A DNA stretch of 10,000 nucleotides from Monoplex corrugatus (GCA_030674185.1 CM060312.1:30222335-30232334), one strand, 5' to 3'; positions 1-7,681 are shown, counted from the stretch's first letter. Notes: generated by a model from the letters alone, not told the origin. Numbers and translations: made by a program.

Positions 1-735
1 ACTGTTCAGAGCCATTTCAAGGCTGTAACTTCTCAAAATGTAAACCATACCTCAATGGAGAAAAAGAACACCTGGAAAAGAAACTTAAGTAATAAATCTA
101 AGGATTTGACCCTGGCGTTGACCATTTCGTCCAAATTATCACCAGGGGATTTTAAACCCCCCCCCCATCTGAACACTTTAATAAACATTACTAAGCACAT
201 TAAAACATAAATAAAAACGGGCCTAAATTACCTAAAACTGCTTCTGCACATCACATTTACTTAGAGCCAAAAATACACTTAATACTTGGACCCAATTATC
301 AATCCCAAGGCCTATAAATGATAGGAAGAAATGACAGAAAGCAAAGACCAAGGCAGAAACAAAGAGAGTGACAGAAAAGAGGAAATTTCTAACACACAAG
401 TTTTAGAAGGTGGGGATAACATTTATACTGAAAGAGCCCCCGGCATCCTCACGGGGGAAGGGGGAAGTCGGTAACCAGAAAAACACAAAAACCACACACA
501 CACAAAGACTATGAAGTATAATGCATGACAAAACGAAACAGGCGCAAATTTCGGCCAACTGGCCTTTGTCAAGCGCAGACAAAAGACAAGAAAGACTAAA
601 CATACACACTATAGAGGAAAAACAAGACTTCCCTGGTATCACGTCAAGCAGGAGAAACTGACTGATGAGTCAGACTTATGTTTTTTGGGACATTTCCCGT
701 TATCCAGACAGGCGCATGCTTTGTCTTGACACGGT
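1..735. other. AT-rich non-coding sequence, no gene seen
   Basis: I find no coding region or known repeat here apart from the small hairpin listed at 541-580. A run of 10 C lies at 157-166 and a short CA stretch near 499-503. The minus-strand open frames at 403-642 and 639-830 show no recognisable domain and are rich in Cys, Ser and Phe, as expected of chance translation. Confidence 0.6.
541..580 (-). other. Small nested inverted repeat, hammerhead-like look
   Basis: On the minus strand a GGCC-AGTT-GGCC hairpin (bases 553-564) is preceded by TTGACAA and followed by GAAA. Outside these, GCGC occurs on both sides and could pair. The order resembles a hammerhead ribozyme core (CUGAUGA, stem II, GAAA), but the first block matches only partly and I see no convincing cleavage site or stems I and III. 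It may be a decayed structural motif of a mobile element, or chance. Confidence 0.25.
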
Positions 736-1015
736 TCCAGCCACTGTCGATTGAACGTAGTGTTTAGACTACTATCCTGCCCCTCATCTGACAAATATAT
801 CTTGTCCTTGCCCCTCATCTCCACACCCACTGTAGATTACACTGCTGTTTTATTTTCCTGTTTCTTGCAGCCATGATGGACTCGGAGTCACTATCTTGGG
901 TCCTCGTCGGGATGGAAATTTTGCGTGTTATGCTTTTTTCTTACTATCTTCGATAATGTCGACATGAAGTTAGTGACCGGTATTTTTGGTCCTCCTATGT
1001 TGGAACAGTTGTGAG
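736..1015 (+). repeat. Diverged ~86-89 bp tandem repeat, first block
   Basis: CCACTGT occurs at 741 and 827 (86 bp apart), each followed by a diverged TTGAACGTAGTGTTT-like or ATTACACTGCTGTTT-like segment. GGTCCTC occurs at 899 and 988 (89 bp apart), followed by a GATGGA or ATGTTGGA block. These are the same landmarks as in the larger blocks downstream. The stretch 842-870 (TTTTATTTTCCTGTTTCTTGCAG) looks like a splice acceptor, but it belongs to the repeat and no exon follows. Copies are too diverged for exact borders. Confidence 0.55.
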
Positions 1016-1639
1016 CCTTTCTAACAATTCGTAAAACAAGCCCAATTGCTCTATAGGCCCTAAAAACTGATCAGGGGTCAAATGGTGAACAATGAGATTT
1101 TTGCCTTAGAGGTCCCACAGCTGTCTTATCATTTCCTGTTCATGTCACTTTTTTTTCTTTTCTTTTCTTTTTGAAAAGAATAAATTCTAAGGTTAAAAAT
1201 GACGACTTCAGTGCTTACTTTGCTCTCATGCAATTCTGATAACTAAAAATAAATCAACAAAGGGCACCAAAGTTGACTGAACGCATGAACACTGCCAATT
1301 ACATTGTATTTCATCTGATTACAAAATTTCAGAAAGTTTTATCAAGTTTCACGGAGATTACGGCCTGCTACATGCTGCTGAGGATTTCAATCAGCTGTGA
1401 GATAAAAAAAAAAGAAGCTTGTGTTTATTCATTTCTATTAATTTTCACAGTACAGAAATGTCATAAACTCCATAGTCTATATTTTAATCTGGCAATGGGA
1501 AAACTGCAATGTATTCATGATTTTGTCAGAACGGGTCATTATTCTGTGAGGATTTTGTTTAACGAATATGTTACATTGTCAACTTAAATGTCGGTTTTTA
1601 TGAAACTCCCAAATTGAACAATTGCATTTCCCCCCTTTT
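1016..1639. other. Non-repetitive spacer within the repeat region
   Basis: The landmarks of the surrounding repeat family are not clear here, apart from a possible weak trace near 1111 (GGTCCCACAGCTG). There is a short T/C-rich stretch at 1148-1172. The + frame at 1273-1587 (104 codons) starts with ATG but shows no recognisable domain or splice context, so I do not call it a gene. The stretch could be older diverged repeat or inserted DNA. Confidence 0.45.
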
Positions 1640-2110
1640 TCACCTTTAGGCAGCTACTGTCAATTAAGTCAATGTTGTTAGTCCTCACGATGTTCAGAAT
1701 ACACCATGTTTTACTTGTTAATGTCGATTCAGAGCTGTTGCTGCTGGCTTTCACCATGTTGACAGTGTTGCACGTAGTTTCCAAGCTTTCAACAGGCACT
1801 ATCCATTTGTTCTACGGCAAGTGTTTACTTTACTATAGTCTTCCCCATGCTGAAGCTACTGCATGTATTTCTTCGACACTTTCAACAGCCTCTGTCCACT
1901 TGTTCTACAGCCAGTGTTTATTCCACAGTCCTCCATCACGTTAAGCCTGCTGTCAATTTGATCTTTCCTTCATTGTGCTGCTGCCACTGTGCATTCTGAA
2001 ACAGTATATGTTCTCTCAATGTAAGATTATTGTCATTTCCCCCTTCATTCTTTGCAGCAGTATCAGGTCAGTGTTGTTGGTCCTCCCAGCTGAACGCACT
2101 GCCTGTATTT
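1640..2110 (+). repeat. Diverged 66-91 bp tandem repeat, second block
   Basis: Successive copies can be followed by shared blocks. GTCCTC or GTCTTC starts at 1681, 1838, 1928 and 2080. CCATG-type blocks lie at 1754 and 1845. CAGTGTTTA or AAGTGTTTA precedes the GTC block at about 1819 and 1912. ACTGCATGTATTT at 1858-1870 aligns with TTGCACGTAGTTT at 1768-1780 and ACTGCCTGTATTT at 2098-2110. The step is 90-91 bp between best copies. A shortened copy (66 bp) lies between 1690 and 1756, and a poorly matching one fills about 1980-2055. This is an old tandem array and shows no coding potential. Confidence 0.65.
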
Positions 2111-2245
2111 TTTTTTTAACTCACACCAACTGAGCAAATAGAATGGATGGCTCTTTTCATACAGATGTAGACTAAAGATTTCAGTTTTGAAGTTCAATTC
2201 CACCCTGCAAAATACAATCTGGCTTGCTTGCTGCCCATCTGAATG
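2111..2245. other. Unassigned spacer
   Basis: This begins with a T run at 2107-2117 and otherwise shows no repeat landmark or open frame worth reporting. Confidence 0.4.
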
Positions 2246-2310
2246 CTGCAATTATTCTGTTGGTGTTCTGCAATTATTCTGTTGGTGTTCTGCAATTATT
2301 TGCTGGTGTT
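2246..2310 (+). repeat. 22-bp minisatellite, three units
   Basis: The unit CTGCAATTATTCTGTTGGTG plus TT is present at 2246-2267 and 2268-2289 without a mismatch. A third, slightly altered 21-bp unit follows at 2290-2310. The first two being identical suggests recent slippage or unequal exchange, unlike the old diverged array around it. Confidence 0.93.
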
Positions 2311-2419
2311 AGTGTTTCACAGATTCTGCTCCCCCACCATTCCAATACCATGCTAGTGCATGGGGTTTTGCACAGACTCCAGAAGTCTGCCAGAGAAATG
2401 TAGGTAGATCCAGAAAGAG

Positions 2420-2886
2420 CGTGCATGGAACTGTCCCAGTACTACGAACGTGTCTAACTTGCACTGCTGACTGTGACGTCAGGGGAGGCTGTGTTTATAC
2501 TGTAGTCCTCTTCATGTTGATGCTATTGCATGATTCATCTCCCCACCTTTCAACACTCACTGTCAAGTTACTAGACAGTCAGTCTAATCACATTAACGTC
2601 CTCCCCAATGCATGTTTTAATTTTCCGCCTTTAATTAGCCACTGCTAACTTACGAGTCAGCAATTTCTGTTCTCCTAGTGCCGGGAGAGCAGTACGTTTT
2701 ACCAGCAGCACGGTTGATTGTCTCAGTGTTTACAATCCTCCAGCATGGAGATGGGTGCATGTTTGTTTTTTCTTCACACTTTTCTGAAGCCACTGCTGAC
2801 TTAAGAGCAAGTGTTTTTGGTCCTGTCCACGTTGAGACAACCGCATGCTTTTCCTTTCCGTTTTCAACTTTCGGTCAGTGTTTACA
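2420..2886 (+). repeat. Diverged 66-93 bp tandem repeat, third block
   Basis: GTCCTC-like anchors start at 2505, 2598, 2669 (GTTCTC), 2735 (ATCCTC) and 2820 (GTCCTG), giving steps of 93, 71, 66 and 85 bp. Each tends to be preceded by a CACTGCTGAC or CACTGTCAAG block and a GTGTTTA-like block, and followed by CATGTTGA and TTGCATG or CGCATG. The last copy breaks off after GTCAGTGTTTAC near 2885, where retrotransposon-like sequence begins. Minus-strand and + frames through this block are shadows of the repeat. Confidence 0.65.
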
Positions 2887-3560
2887 TTAAAAACAAACAA
2901 GTCAAACAACAGCTGTGAAAATTATGGCATGAAGATCGTCACCAATAAGACAACGGTTGCGCCAGTAAGACAAACAGCTGACGAACTGGACATCAAAAAC
3001 AAAGGGCAACAATTTCAAAAAACGTTAGCGTTTAGGTAGTTGGGAAGCTTAATTACTGAAGACAGAAAATGGACATTGGAATTTGAGACCGTAATCCTAA
3101 ACACAAATGCTAACTTTCACCCCATCTAAAATATCCTAATATTCTGACCAAAAAACAAAAACCCCCCCCCAAAAATCTGGCTTGTCATTGTATTTTTAAT
3201 GCTCACAATGGCTTACCAGTGACAGACTCGGACTTTAAGCAATCTCTTCAGAGAAAGATAACACATATAAGATGATATGTCTCAGAAGAACAGCAGGCAA
3301 GACAAAAAACAAAAACAAAAAACCCAGACATTACTAGAAACGAAGAAACCTAAGAGAGGATTGGAAGAACACCTGTCAACCATTACATCACACAACAGCA
3401 GATCAAGCGGGTTGGCCAGATGACAAGAACGCTGTTAAATCCCCCAGCCATCCTTCGAGCCTATATAACTAGGTGCTTGGGGTCGAGGGCCAAAGGAAAA
3501 ACGTGGCAGCACTGGACAGGCGGAGTGGCAGACACATCCCACATCGACAATATGATTCTA
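2887..3560 (+). pseudogene. Decayed LINE ORF2 fragment, region after RT core
   Basis: This is a broken piece of a non-LTR retrotransposon polyprotein. One frame reads ENYGMKI from about 2917, then DIKNKGQQFQKTLAFR, a stop at 3037, then LGSLITED and on to a stop at 3127. That order matches the YGM, NGQ and FxYLGS(V/L)ITD blocks after the RT core in an RTE- or BovB-like LINE family that I recognise from mollusc and cnidarian genomes. Shorter matches continue: KIWLVIVFLML at 3172-3204 (family pattern KIRLMRSLVTSIFLYA), a DITRNEE block near 3328, HNSRSSGLAR at 3391-3420 (family HVSRSSGLAK), and a basic GQRKN segment at 3488-3502 in another frame. Several stops and frameshifts make it non-functional. 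The family match is from memory. Confidence 0.72.
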
Positions 3561-3569
3561 TACCAGGCG

Positions 3570-3696
3570 TACAGTCTAGATGCATACAGTCAGCTTTTTC
3601 GTCTTCCCCAGTTAAAATGACATCGTGTCATTCTACCTTAATACAGCCACTGTAGAGTTAACTTACAGTCTGTACTGTTCGTCTTCTCCAGGCTGA
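3570..3696 (+). repeat. Two more copies of the diverged tandem repeat
   Basis: CATACAGTC ... GTCTTCCCCAG (3581-3610) and CTTACAGTC ... GTCTTCTCCAG (3662-3691) are parallel blocks, with the GTCTTC anchors 80 bp apart (3601 and 3681). ACAGCCACTGTAGAGTTAAC at 3643-3662 matches the first block of the family seen at 741 and 827. The copies lie exactly between the two retrotransposon fragments. Confidence 0.55.
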
Positions 3697-3881
3697 GTCT
3701 CCCTTCCCAAAGAAATGAAATCAACACCACAGAACTACCACATATCAGTTTGATCAGCCATGTCATCAGAGCAATGCTCAAAATCTTTCTGAACAGATTG
3801 CAGCCGCAAGCAAACAGCATTATTGCCGAAGAACATGCGGGATTCCGTAAGGGCAAAAGTACGATAGAACAGATCTTTTAA
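3697..3881 (+). pseudogene. Decayed LINE reverse transcriptase block
   Basis: This is a fragment of the early RT domain of a non-LTR retrotransposon. From 3697 the frame reads VSLPKEMKSTPQNYH, matching the ISLPKKG...NYRTISL block. A one-base loss near 3739-3744 shifts the frame, which then reads ISLISHVIRAMLKIFLNRLQ and on through SIIAEEHAGFRKGKSTIEQIF to a stop at 3879. The EEQAGFRxGRSTxEQIF motif is a well-known block of RTE/BovB- and CR1-like RTs. Only about 60 codons survive. The catalytic FADD-type motif is absent because both ends are cut. It lies on the same strand as the fragment at 2887-3560 but represents an earlier part of the protein. The minus-strand frame at 3638-3856 is its shadow. 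Confidence 0.88.
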
Positions 3882-3957
3882 CCCTTTGACTCCAGCACCC
3901 TATCCACCAGCTGCAAAAACTTAATCCTTTGACTCCCTCACCCTATCCATCAGCTTC
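3878..3957 (+). repeat. 43-bp direct duplication with CCTTTGACTCC
   Basis: TTAACCCTTTGACTCC (from 3878) and TTAATCCTTTGACTCC (from 3921) start two units 43 bp apart. Both continue with CACCCTATCCA and CAGCT. The first unit overlaps the stop codon that ends the RT fragment, so the RT piece is cut off at or just before this unit. The origin of the unit is unknown to me. Confidence 0.85.
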
Positions 3958-3983
3958 CTGGAGTGCATCGGTCTTGTCTCCCG

Positions 3984-4048
3984 AAAACAAACAAAACAAA
4001 ACAAAAACAAAAAAAAAACAGAAAGAAAGAAAGAAAGAAAGAAAGAAA
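3984..4048 (+). repeat. A/C-rich tract and (GAAA)7
   Basis: An irregular CAAA/CAAAA stretch runs to about 4019 and includes an uninterrupted A run. Seven perfect GAAA units follow at 4021-4048. This is an ordinary tetranucleotide microsatellite. Confidence 0.95.
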
Positions 4049-4509
4049 ACTAGGAAGTGCTCATTTTTTGCTGGAAGTCTCGACTGAGCTTTTGTTTTAT
4101 AAACCTTTAGCTACTTAGGCTTCGTTTGTCACGTTAACATCAACTTTGATACATAAAAAGACGTGCCACTAACTTTTAAAACAACTGCTGAATAATATAC
4201 CATCAGGTTCACGCAGATAAACATTTTGTTCCCGTTAGTGACAGTAGTTCCCGTTAAAGACACAACAGTCCGATCCTCTGTCTATTGCTTTCCCTGTCCA
4301 GTGGGCAGTCAGCTGATCAGTGTGGACAGAGCGGGGAGCGATTACGTGTCGTGTGTGCGCGTAAAAGCAGGGGCTAATGTAATGCAGTGGGAAGAAACTG
4401 TCTGGCATCGTGTGAGGCTGATGTTTGTTCCGTGTTGATCTTGGCCCATGCCTGTGTCTGGGGTCGGTTTTGATGATTATGTTCTGCCTTCTATCTGTTT
4501 GATGATCTG

Positions 4510-4513
<4 letters not shown>
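4049..4513. other. Non-repetitive sequence, no gene seen
   Basis: This is ordinary-complexity sequence with a more GC-rich stretch at about 4240-4440. The + frame at 4226-4438 (70 codons) has more balanced amino-acid use than others in the window. I recognise no domain in it, and I see neither a convincing splice pair nor further exons. I leave it uncalled. Confidence 0.45.
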
Positions 4514-4572
<59 letters not shown>

Positions 4573-4666
4573 CATATATATATATATATTATACATATAT
4601 ATGTGTGTGTATATATACATGTATATATACACACACATATATATGTACATATATGTATGTACACAC

Positions 4667-4702
<36 letters not shown>
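4514..4702. repeat. (TA)n, mixed TA/TG/TACA, then (CA)n
   Basis: A perfect TA run spans 4514-4570 (57 nt). It is followed by interrupted TA with TACA and (TG) pieces up to about 4660, then (CA)n with one slip at 4661-4702. Translations of this block on either strand are Tyr/Ile or Thr/His strings and are not genes. Confidence 0.98.
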
Positions 4703-4706
<4 letters not shown>

Positions 4707-4733
4707 GAGACAGACAGTCTGATAGACAGATAG

Positions 4734-4774
<41 letters not shown>

Positions 4775-4959
4775 TGATAGATGGATAGATAGGCAGACAT
4801 ATAGATAGACAGATAGATAGATAGATAGATAGACAGACGAACAGATAGACAACAGATAGATAGATATACAGATAGATAGGTAGACAGACAAACAGACAGA
4901 TAGGTAGACAGATAGGTAGAGAGCTAGCTAGCAAGCTAGCTAGCTAGATAAATAAATAT

Positions 4960-4994
<35 letters not shown>

Positions 4995-5164
4995 GGCAGA
5001 CAGAAAGATAGATAGGTAGACAGATAGGCAAACACACAGATAGACAGTAAGACAGACATAGATAGATAGATAAATAGATAAATAGATAGACAGACTGATA
5101 GACAGATAGGTAGAAAGACAGATAGACACACTGATAGACGGACAGACAGACAGACATACAGATA
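4703..5164. repeat. GATA/GACA tetranucleotide array (~460 bp)
   Basis: The array is a patchwork of GATA and GACA units, with GGTA and AATA variants. A near-perfect GATA run lies at about 4734-4774 and a GACA run at 4963-4994. A short CTAG-type island (AGCTAGCTAGC and repeats) interrupts it at 4922-4947. The Ser/Ile/Tyr/Leu/Cys/Val open frames on the minus strand through here are repeat translations. GATA/GACA arrays are known as Bkm-type satellites in some animal sex chromosomes. That likeness is in the motif only. Confidence 0.98.
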
Positions 5165-5589
5165 ACGCATCAGTCCATCCCTACAATAACAGAAATTTAA
5201 ATTCCATTACAGACAACTGATAGACGAGCGAGATTGTCGTAAAAACGTGGGGAGACACCATGGAATTTGTCCAATGATTAAAAAAACATTTTCGCTTTTC
5301 TGACAAACAATGGGGTCTGTTTCTCTGGCTGGTAAATAGAGGAATGAAAAGAGGTACTGAGAAACCGATCAGTGGTTATTACAATTACAAGGTACAGCTT
5401 CATGACTGAGCTGTTTATTATAACTGGACTATGACTACGTCTCAATTTAGGTTTCAGTTTCTCAAGACGTCTCGGCGCTCGGAACGAATTTATATGCACT
5501 AACGTTGCAGGTGCTATGATTGTGTATGGCGATCATAGCACAAGCCTTAAGCATGCACATAAGCCCATGAGCTGGCCAGGTCCTGAAGA
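5165..5589. other. Non-repetitive spacer, no gene seen
   Basis: I recognise no coding frame or known repeat. The minus frame at 5278-5499 has no identifiable domain. The only structure that stands out is the hairpin listed at 5511-5541. Confidence 0.5.
5511..5541. other. Perfect 10-bp inverted repeat (hairpin)
   Basis: GTGCTATGAT at 5511-5520 and ATCATAGCAC at 5532-5541 are exact reverse complements around an 11-base loop. The hairpin lies about 50-85 bases before the first recognisable LINE tail sequence. Its function is unknown. It could be a relic of a mobile-element end or chance. Confidence 0.6.
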
Positions 5590-6066
5590 AATCTGGCTTG
5601 CTAAGCACAGAAATTCTAGTCAGTAAAGACAGCTTCGCTGGACAAGAGTCTTACGTTGTCCTTATGGAAAACAATAGCATCCCAAAGATGCTCCTGCACG
5701 GAGAGCCGAAGCAAGGATACCGTGACTTGGGGAAAAAACACTAAGCGATACCAGAGCGCATACACTGAAGGTCAACCTCATCAGCTGTGGCGTCAACACC
5801 ACCGAATGGGAAGATACTGCCCAAAGCAGAGTAACCGACGACTGCAATACACGCAGGGCACAATCACATCTAAACAGCGCACAACAGCTGCTATTTAACC
5901 GTAGAGGAACCGTCGAAAGCAAATGCCAAGGTCACAGCACTCTTTCCTATGCAGTGCCTGCAGAAGAACATGTAAGCTTACCTGCAGGATCGGCCTATAC
6001 TTCATAATGAAGACCAACACCGAGCGACGAGGACCTCTACACCCACTTATCCGAAAAGTGACATGA
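5590..6066 (+). pseudogene. Decayed LINE C-terminal tail with zinc finger
   Basis: This is a broken 3' end of a non-LTR retrotransposon ORF. Segments appear in family order but in shifting frames. RQLRWTRVLR (5627-5656) matches the RQLRWxGHVxRM block. From 5664 come MENNSIPKMLLHGE and KQGYRD, ending at a stop at 5742. From 5747 come DTRAHTLKVNLISCGVN and TTEWEDTAQSR, matching DTLKxxLKxCGI and WExxAxDR. From 5941 comes SFLCSACRRTCKLTCRIGLY, a decayed zinc finger of the CxxCxRxCxSRIGLxSH type, ending in a stop at 6064. Both expected His ligands are replaced and about two residues are inserted. This type of tail is often misannotated as craniofacial development protein 2-like. At least two frameshifts make it non-functional. 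The frames at 5656-5898 (+) and 5662-5922 (-) are shadows. Confidence 0.8.
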
Positions 6067-6189
6067 GAGGTTCATTAATCATGACTTAGTCCGCTTGGCA
6101 AGGACCTGGGGTCCACAAGTTCTCAACACAGCAAGCAATGAGTTCTTTCTCATGTACCATATTGTTTAAATTAACAATCGTGCAGAAGC

Positions 6190-6410
6190 ACAAGCAGGCC
6201 GACACCCACACGAGGGAAGTCACGCAAAAATGTACTCTATGTATACTGCTCATGTGCGTGCGTGCACAAATACACAAACACGTACACGTAGGCATACACA
6301 ACACACACACACACACACACACACACCCCCAGCACGCACACATACACACACACACACTCTCTCTCTCCTCCTCTCTCTCTCGCTCGTTCTCCCCCGTCAC
6401 TCTCTCTCTC
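6190..6410. repeat. CA-rich then (CT)n microsatellite
   Basis: CA-rich sequence with scattered CG and TA begins near 6200. It becomes a perfect AC run at about 6299-6326, a mixed CA block at 6331-6357, and then CT-rich sequence to about 6410. Frames crossing it on both strands are artefacts. Confidence 0.93.
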
Positions 6411-6690
6411 AAATCACCAGGATGAAGGCAGCCATAATGACAGCCGTTTAAAGCTGACTGAACACTGTTAGAATGAATGACAGACAGAATGACAGATCAA
6501 AGGGAAAATGGAAAAAAAAACCTAAAAGAAGAAAGGAAAGAAGAAATAACAAATAATAATAATTAAAATGAATTTAGCAAAAACAAGAAGACAAAAAGGA
6601 TGAAACAAAACAAACAAACAAACAACAAACAAAACAAACACCTACATGATAATGAAATAAGGAAGGCACAAAAGAGCAATTTCACACAAC
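6411..6690. other. A-rich spacer with CAAA units
   Basis: I see no gene. The purine-rich strand includes A runs around 6511 and a CAAA/CAAC cluster at about 6605-6640. Confidence 0.6.
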
Positions 6691-6693
6691 AGA

Positions 6694-6765
6694 ACTACCA
6701 CCACCAGTACTGCTACTACTACCACTACCACTACTACGACTAATACTACTAATACTATTACTACT
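6694..6765. repeat. ACC/ACT trinucleotide repeat
   Basis: The tract is made of ACC, ACT and AAT triplets (for example CTACTACTACCACTACCACT) with few interruptions. On the minus strand it translates to the Ser/Gly-rich part of the 6682-6900 frame. There is no sign of a real coding exon around it. Confidence 0.93.
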
Positions 6766-7037
6766 TTCTCTCTCTTTCTCACTCGCGTACACGCGCGCGC
6801 GCACACACACACAACTATACACGCGCGTACTTACGCACACACACACAGACACACACACACACGCACACAGACACACACACACACAGACACACACACACAC
6901 ACCGCGCTACTTACGCACACACACAGACACACACACACACAACACACAACACAGACACACACACACACACAGCACACACACACACCACACACAACACACA
7001 CACACACACACAACACACACACACACACACACACACA
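6766..7037. repeat. CT, CG and CA microsatellite with 80-bp duplication
   Basis: A CT-rich lead-in is followed by CGCGCGCG (6792-6801) and long CA runs broken by AGAC, CGC and AAC. TACTTACGCAC plus the following CA/CAGA segment occurs at 6828 and again at 6908, an 80-bp step, so part of the block is a segmental duplication. Cys/Val frames on the minus strand are repeat translations. Confidence 0.93.
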
Positions 7038-7335
7038 TGACACGCGTGCCACATCAAACAGTAAACCAATCAGCACACAAAAAAGACAAACGAAAATAAC
7101 CTACAAGTAGAACACACACACACACACAAAATTAAAACACTGCATGTTGCGAAATGTTCATAATCTCACGTCACACCGGGTCACACAAAATAAACTGTCC
7201 TGACAACGAATCCGGTCACATAAAAAGAACAACACAAATAAAATGCTAAGCATGCATAATTCCACATCTAGTCAAACAATAAATGTCATCTTCAAGCGCC
7301 CCAGCTTGTTGGGACATGTTTTACAATAACTGACA
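7038..7335. other. Spacer, possible trace of the R repeat
   Basis: The spacer includes a short (AC) run at 7112-7128. GAATCCGGTCACATAAAAAG at 7208-7227, followed by AAATGCTAAGCATG, loosely resembles the repeat copies at 7682-8478. The match is too weak to call. Confidence 0.35.
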
Positions 7336-7390
7336 CAAACAAACAAACAAACAAAACAAAACAAAGAACAGACAGACAGACAGACAAAAA
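7336..7390. repeat. CAAA and CAGA microsatellite
   Basis: (CAAA) units with one-base variants at 7336-7366 pass directly into GACA units at 7370-7384. Confidence 0.93.
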
Positions 7391-7460
7391 ACCAACATAT
7401 AACATGTTAGCTGGCAAACGTTTCAAGTCCGAAAAAAACCCCCAAAGAGAAACACCACGC

Positions 7461-7567
7461 CACACACACACACCACACACACACAACACACACACACACA
7501 CACACGCACACACACACACACACACACACGTACGCACGCACGCACACATATAGACACACACACACAT
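7461..7567. repeat. (CA)n with CGCA interruptions
   Basis: CA runs are broken by ACC, AAC and a GTACGCACGCACGC island near 7529-7543. Minus-strand Cys/Val frames through it are artefacts. Confidence 0.96.
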
Positions 7568-7617
7568 ACATCTCTCCCTGGTAATAAGAAACATACTCCT
7601 TTTCGTCAAAGATATTA

Positions 7618-7671
7618 CAACACACAACAAACAACAACATAACAACAAAAACCCAACCAACAACAACAAAA
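7618..7671. repeat. AAC-rich simple repeat
   Basis: Imperfect AAC and AACA units, including CAACAACAACAAAAG at the right edge. Confidence 0.88.
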
Positions 7672-7681
7672 GAAATCAGAC

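Noticed and set aside
658..673. CTGACT-GATG-AGTCAG hairpin containing an AP-1 consensus (TGAGTCA)
   Set aside because: A 7-base site is expected by chance and there is no gene nearby to regulate.
842..880. Polypyrimidine-CAG followed by ATG, looks like a splice acceptor or start
   Set aside because: It belongs to the diverged tandem repeat, and no open frame of useful length follows.
1273..1587. 104-codon + frame outside simple repeats
   Set aside because: No domain, no splice context and no upstream promoter signal. This length is expected by chance in AT-rich DNA of this size.
2317..2386. CAGACT-CCAGA-AGTCTG hairpin and nearby GC-rich patch as a regulatory site
   Set aside because: A 6-bp stem is expected by chance in a window of this size, and nothing around it supports a function.
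4226..4438. 70-codon + frame in the more GC-rich stretch
   Set aside because: Its composition is protein-like, but I recognise no family and see no matching splice signals or neighbouring exons. RNA evidence would be needed.
4491..4934. 147-codon minus-strand frame and its overlapping neighbours
   Set aside because: It is a translation of GATA/GACA, CA and TA microsatellites. The neighbouring frames show the same Ser/Ile/Tyr/Leu pattern in several registers.
4703..5164. Possible CRISPR-like array from evenly spaced short repeats
   Set aside because: The units are 4-bp tandem microsatellite repeats without unique spacers, and the sequence is eukaryotic in character.
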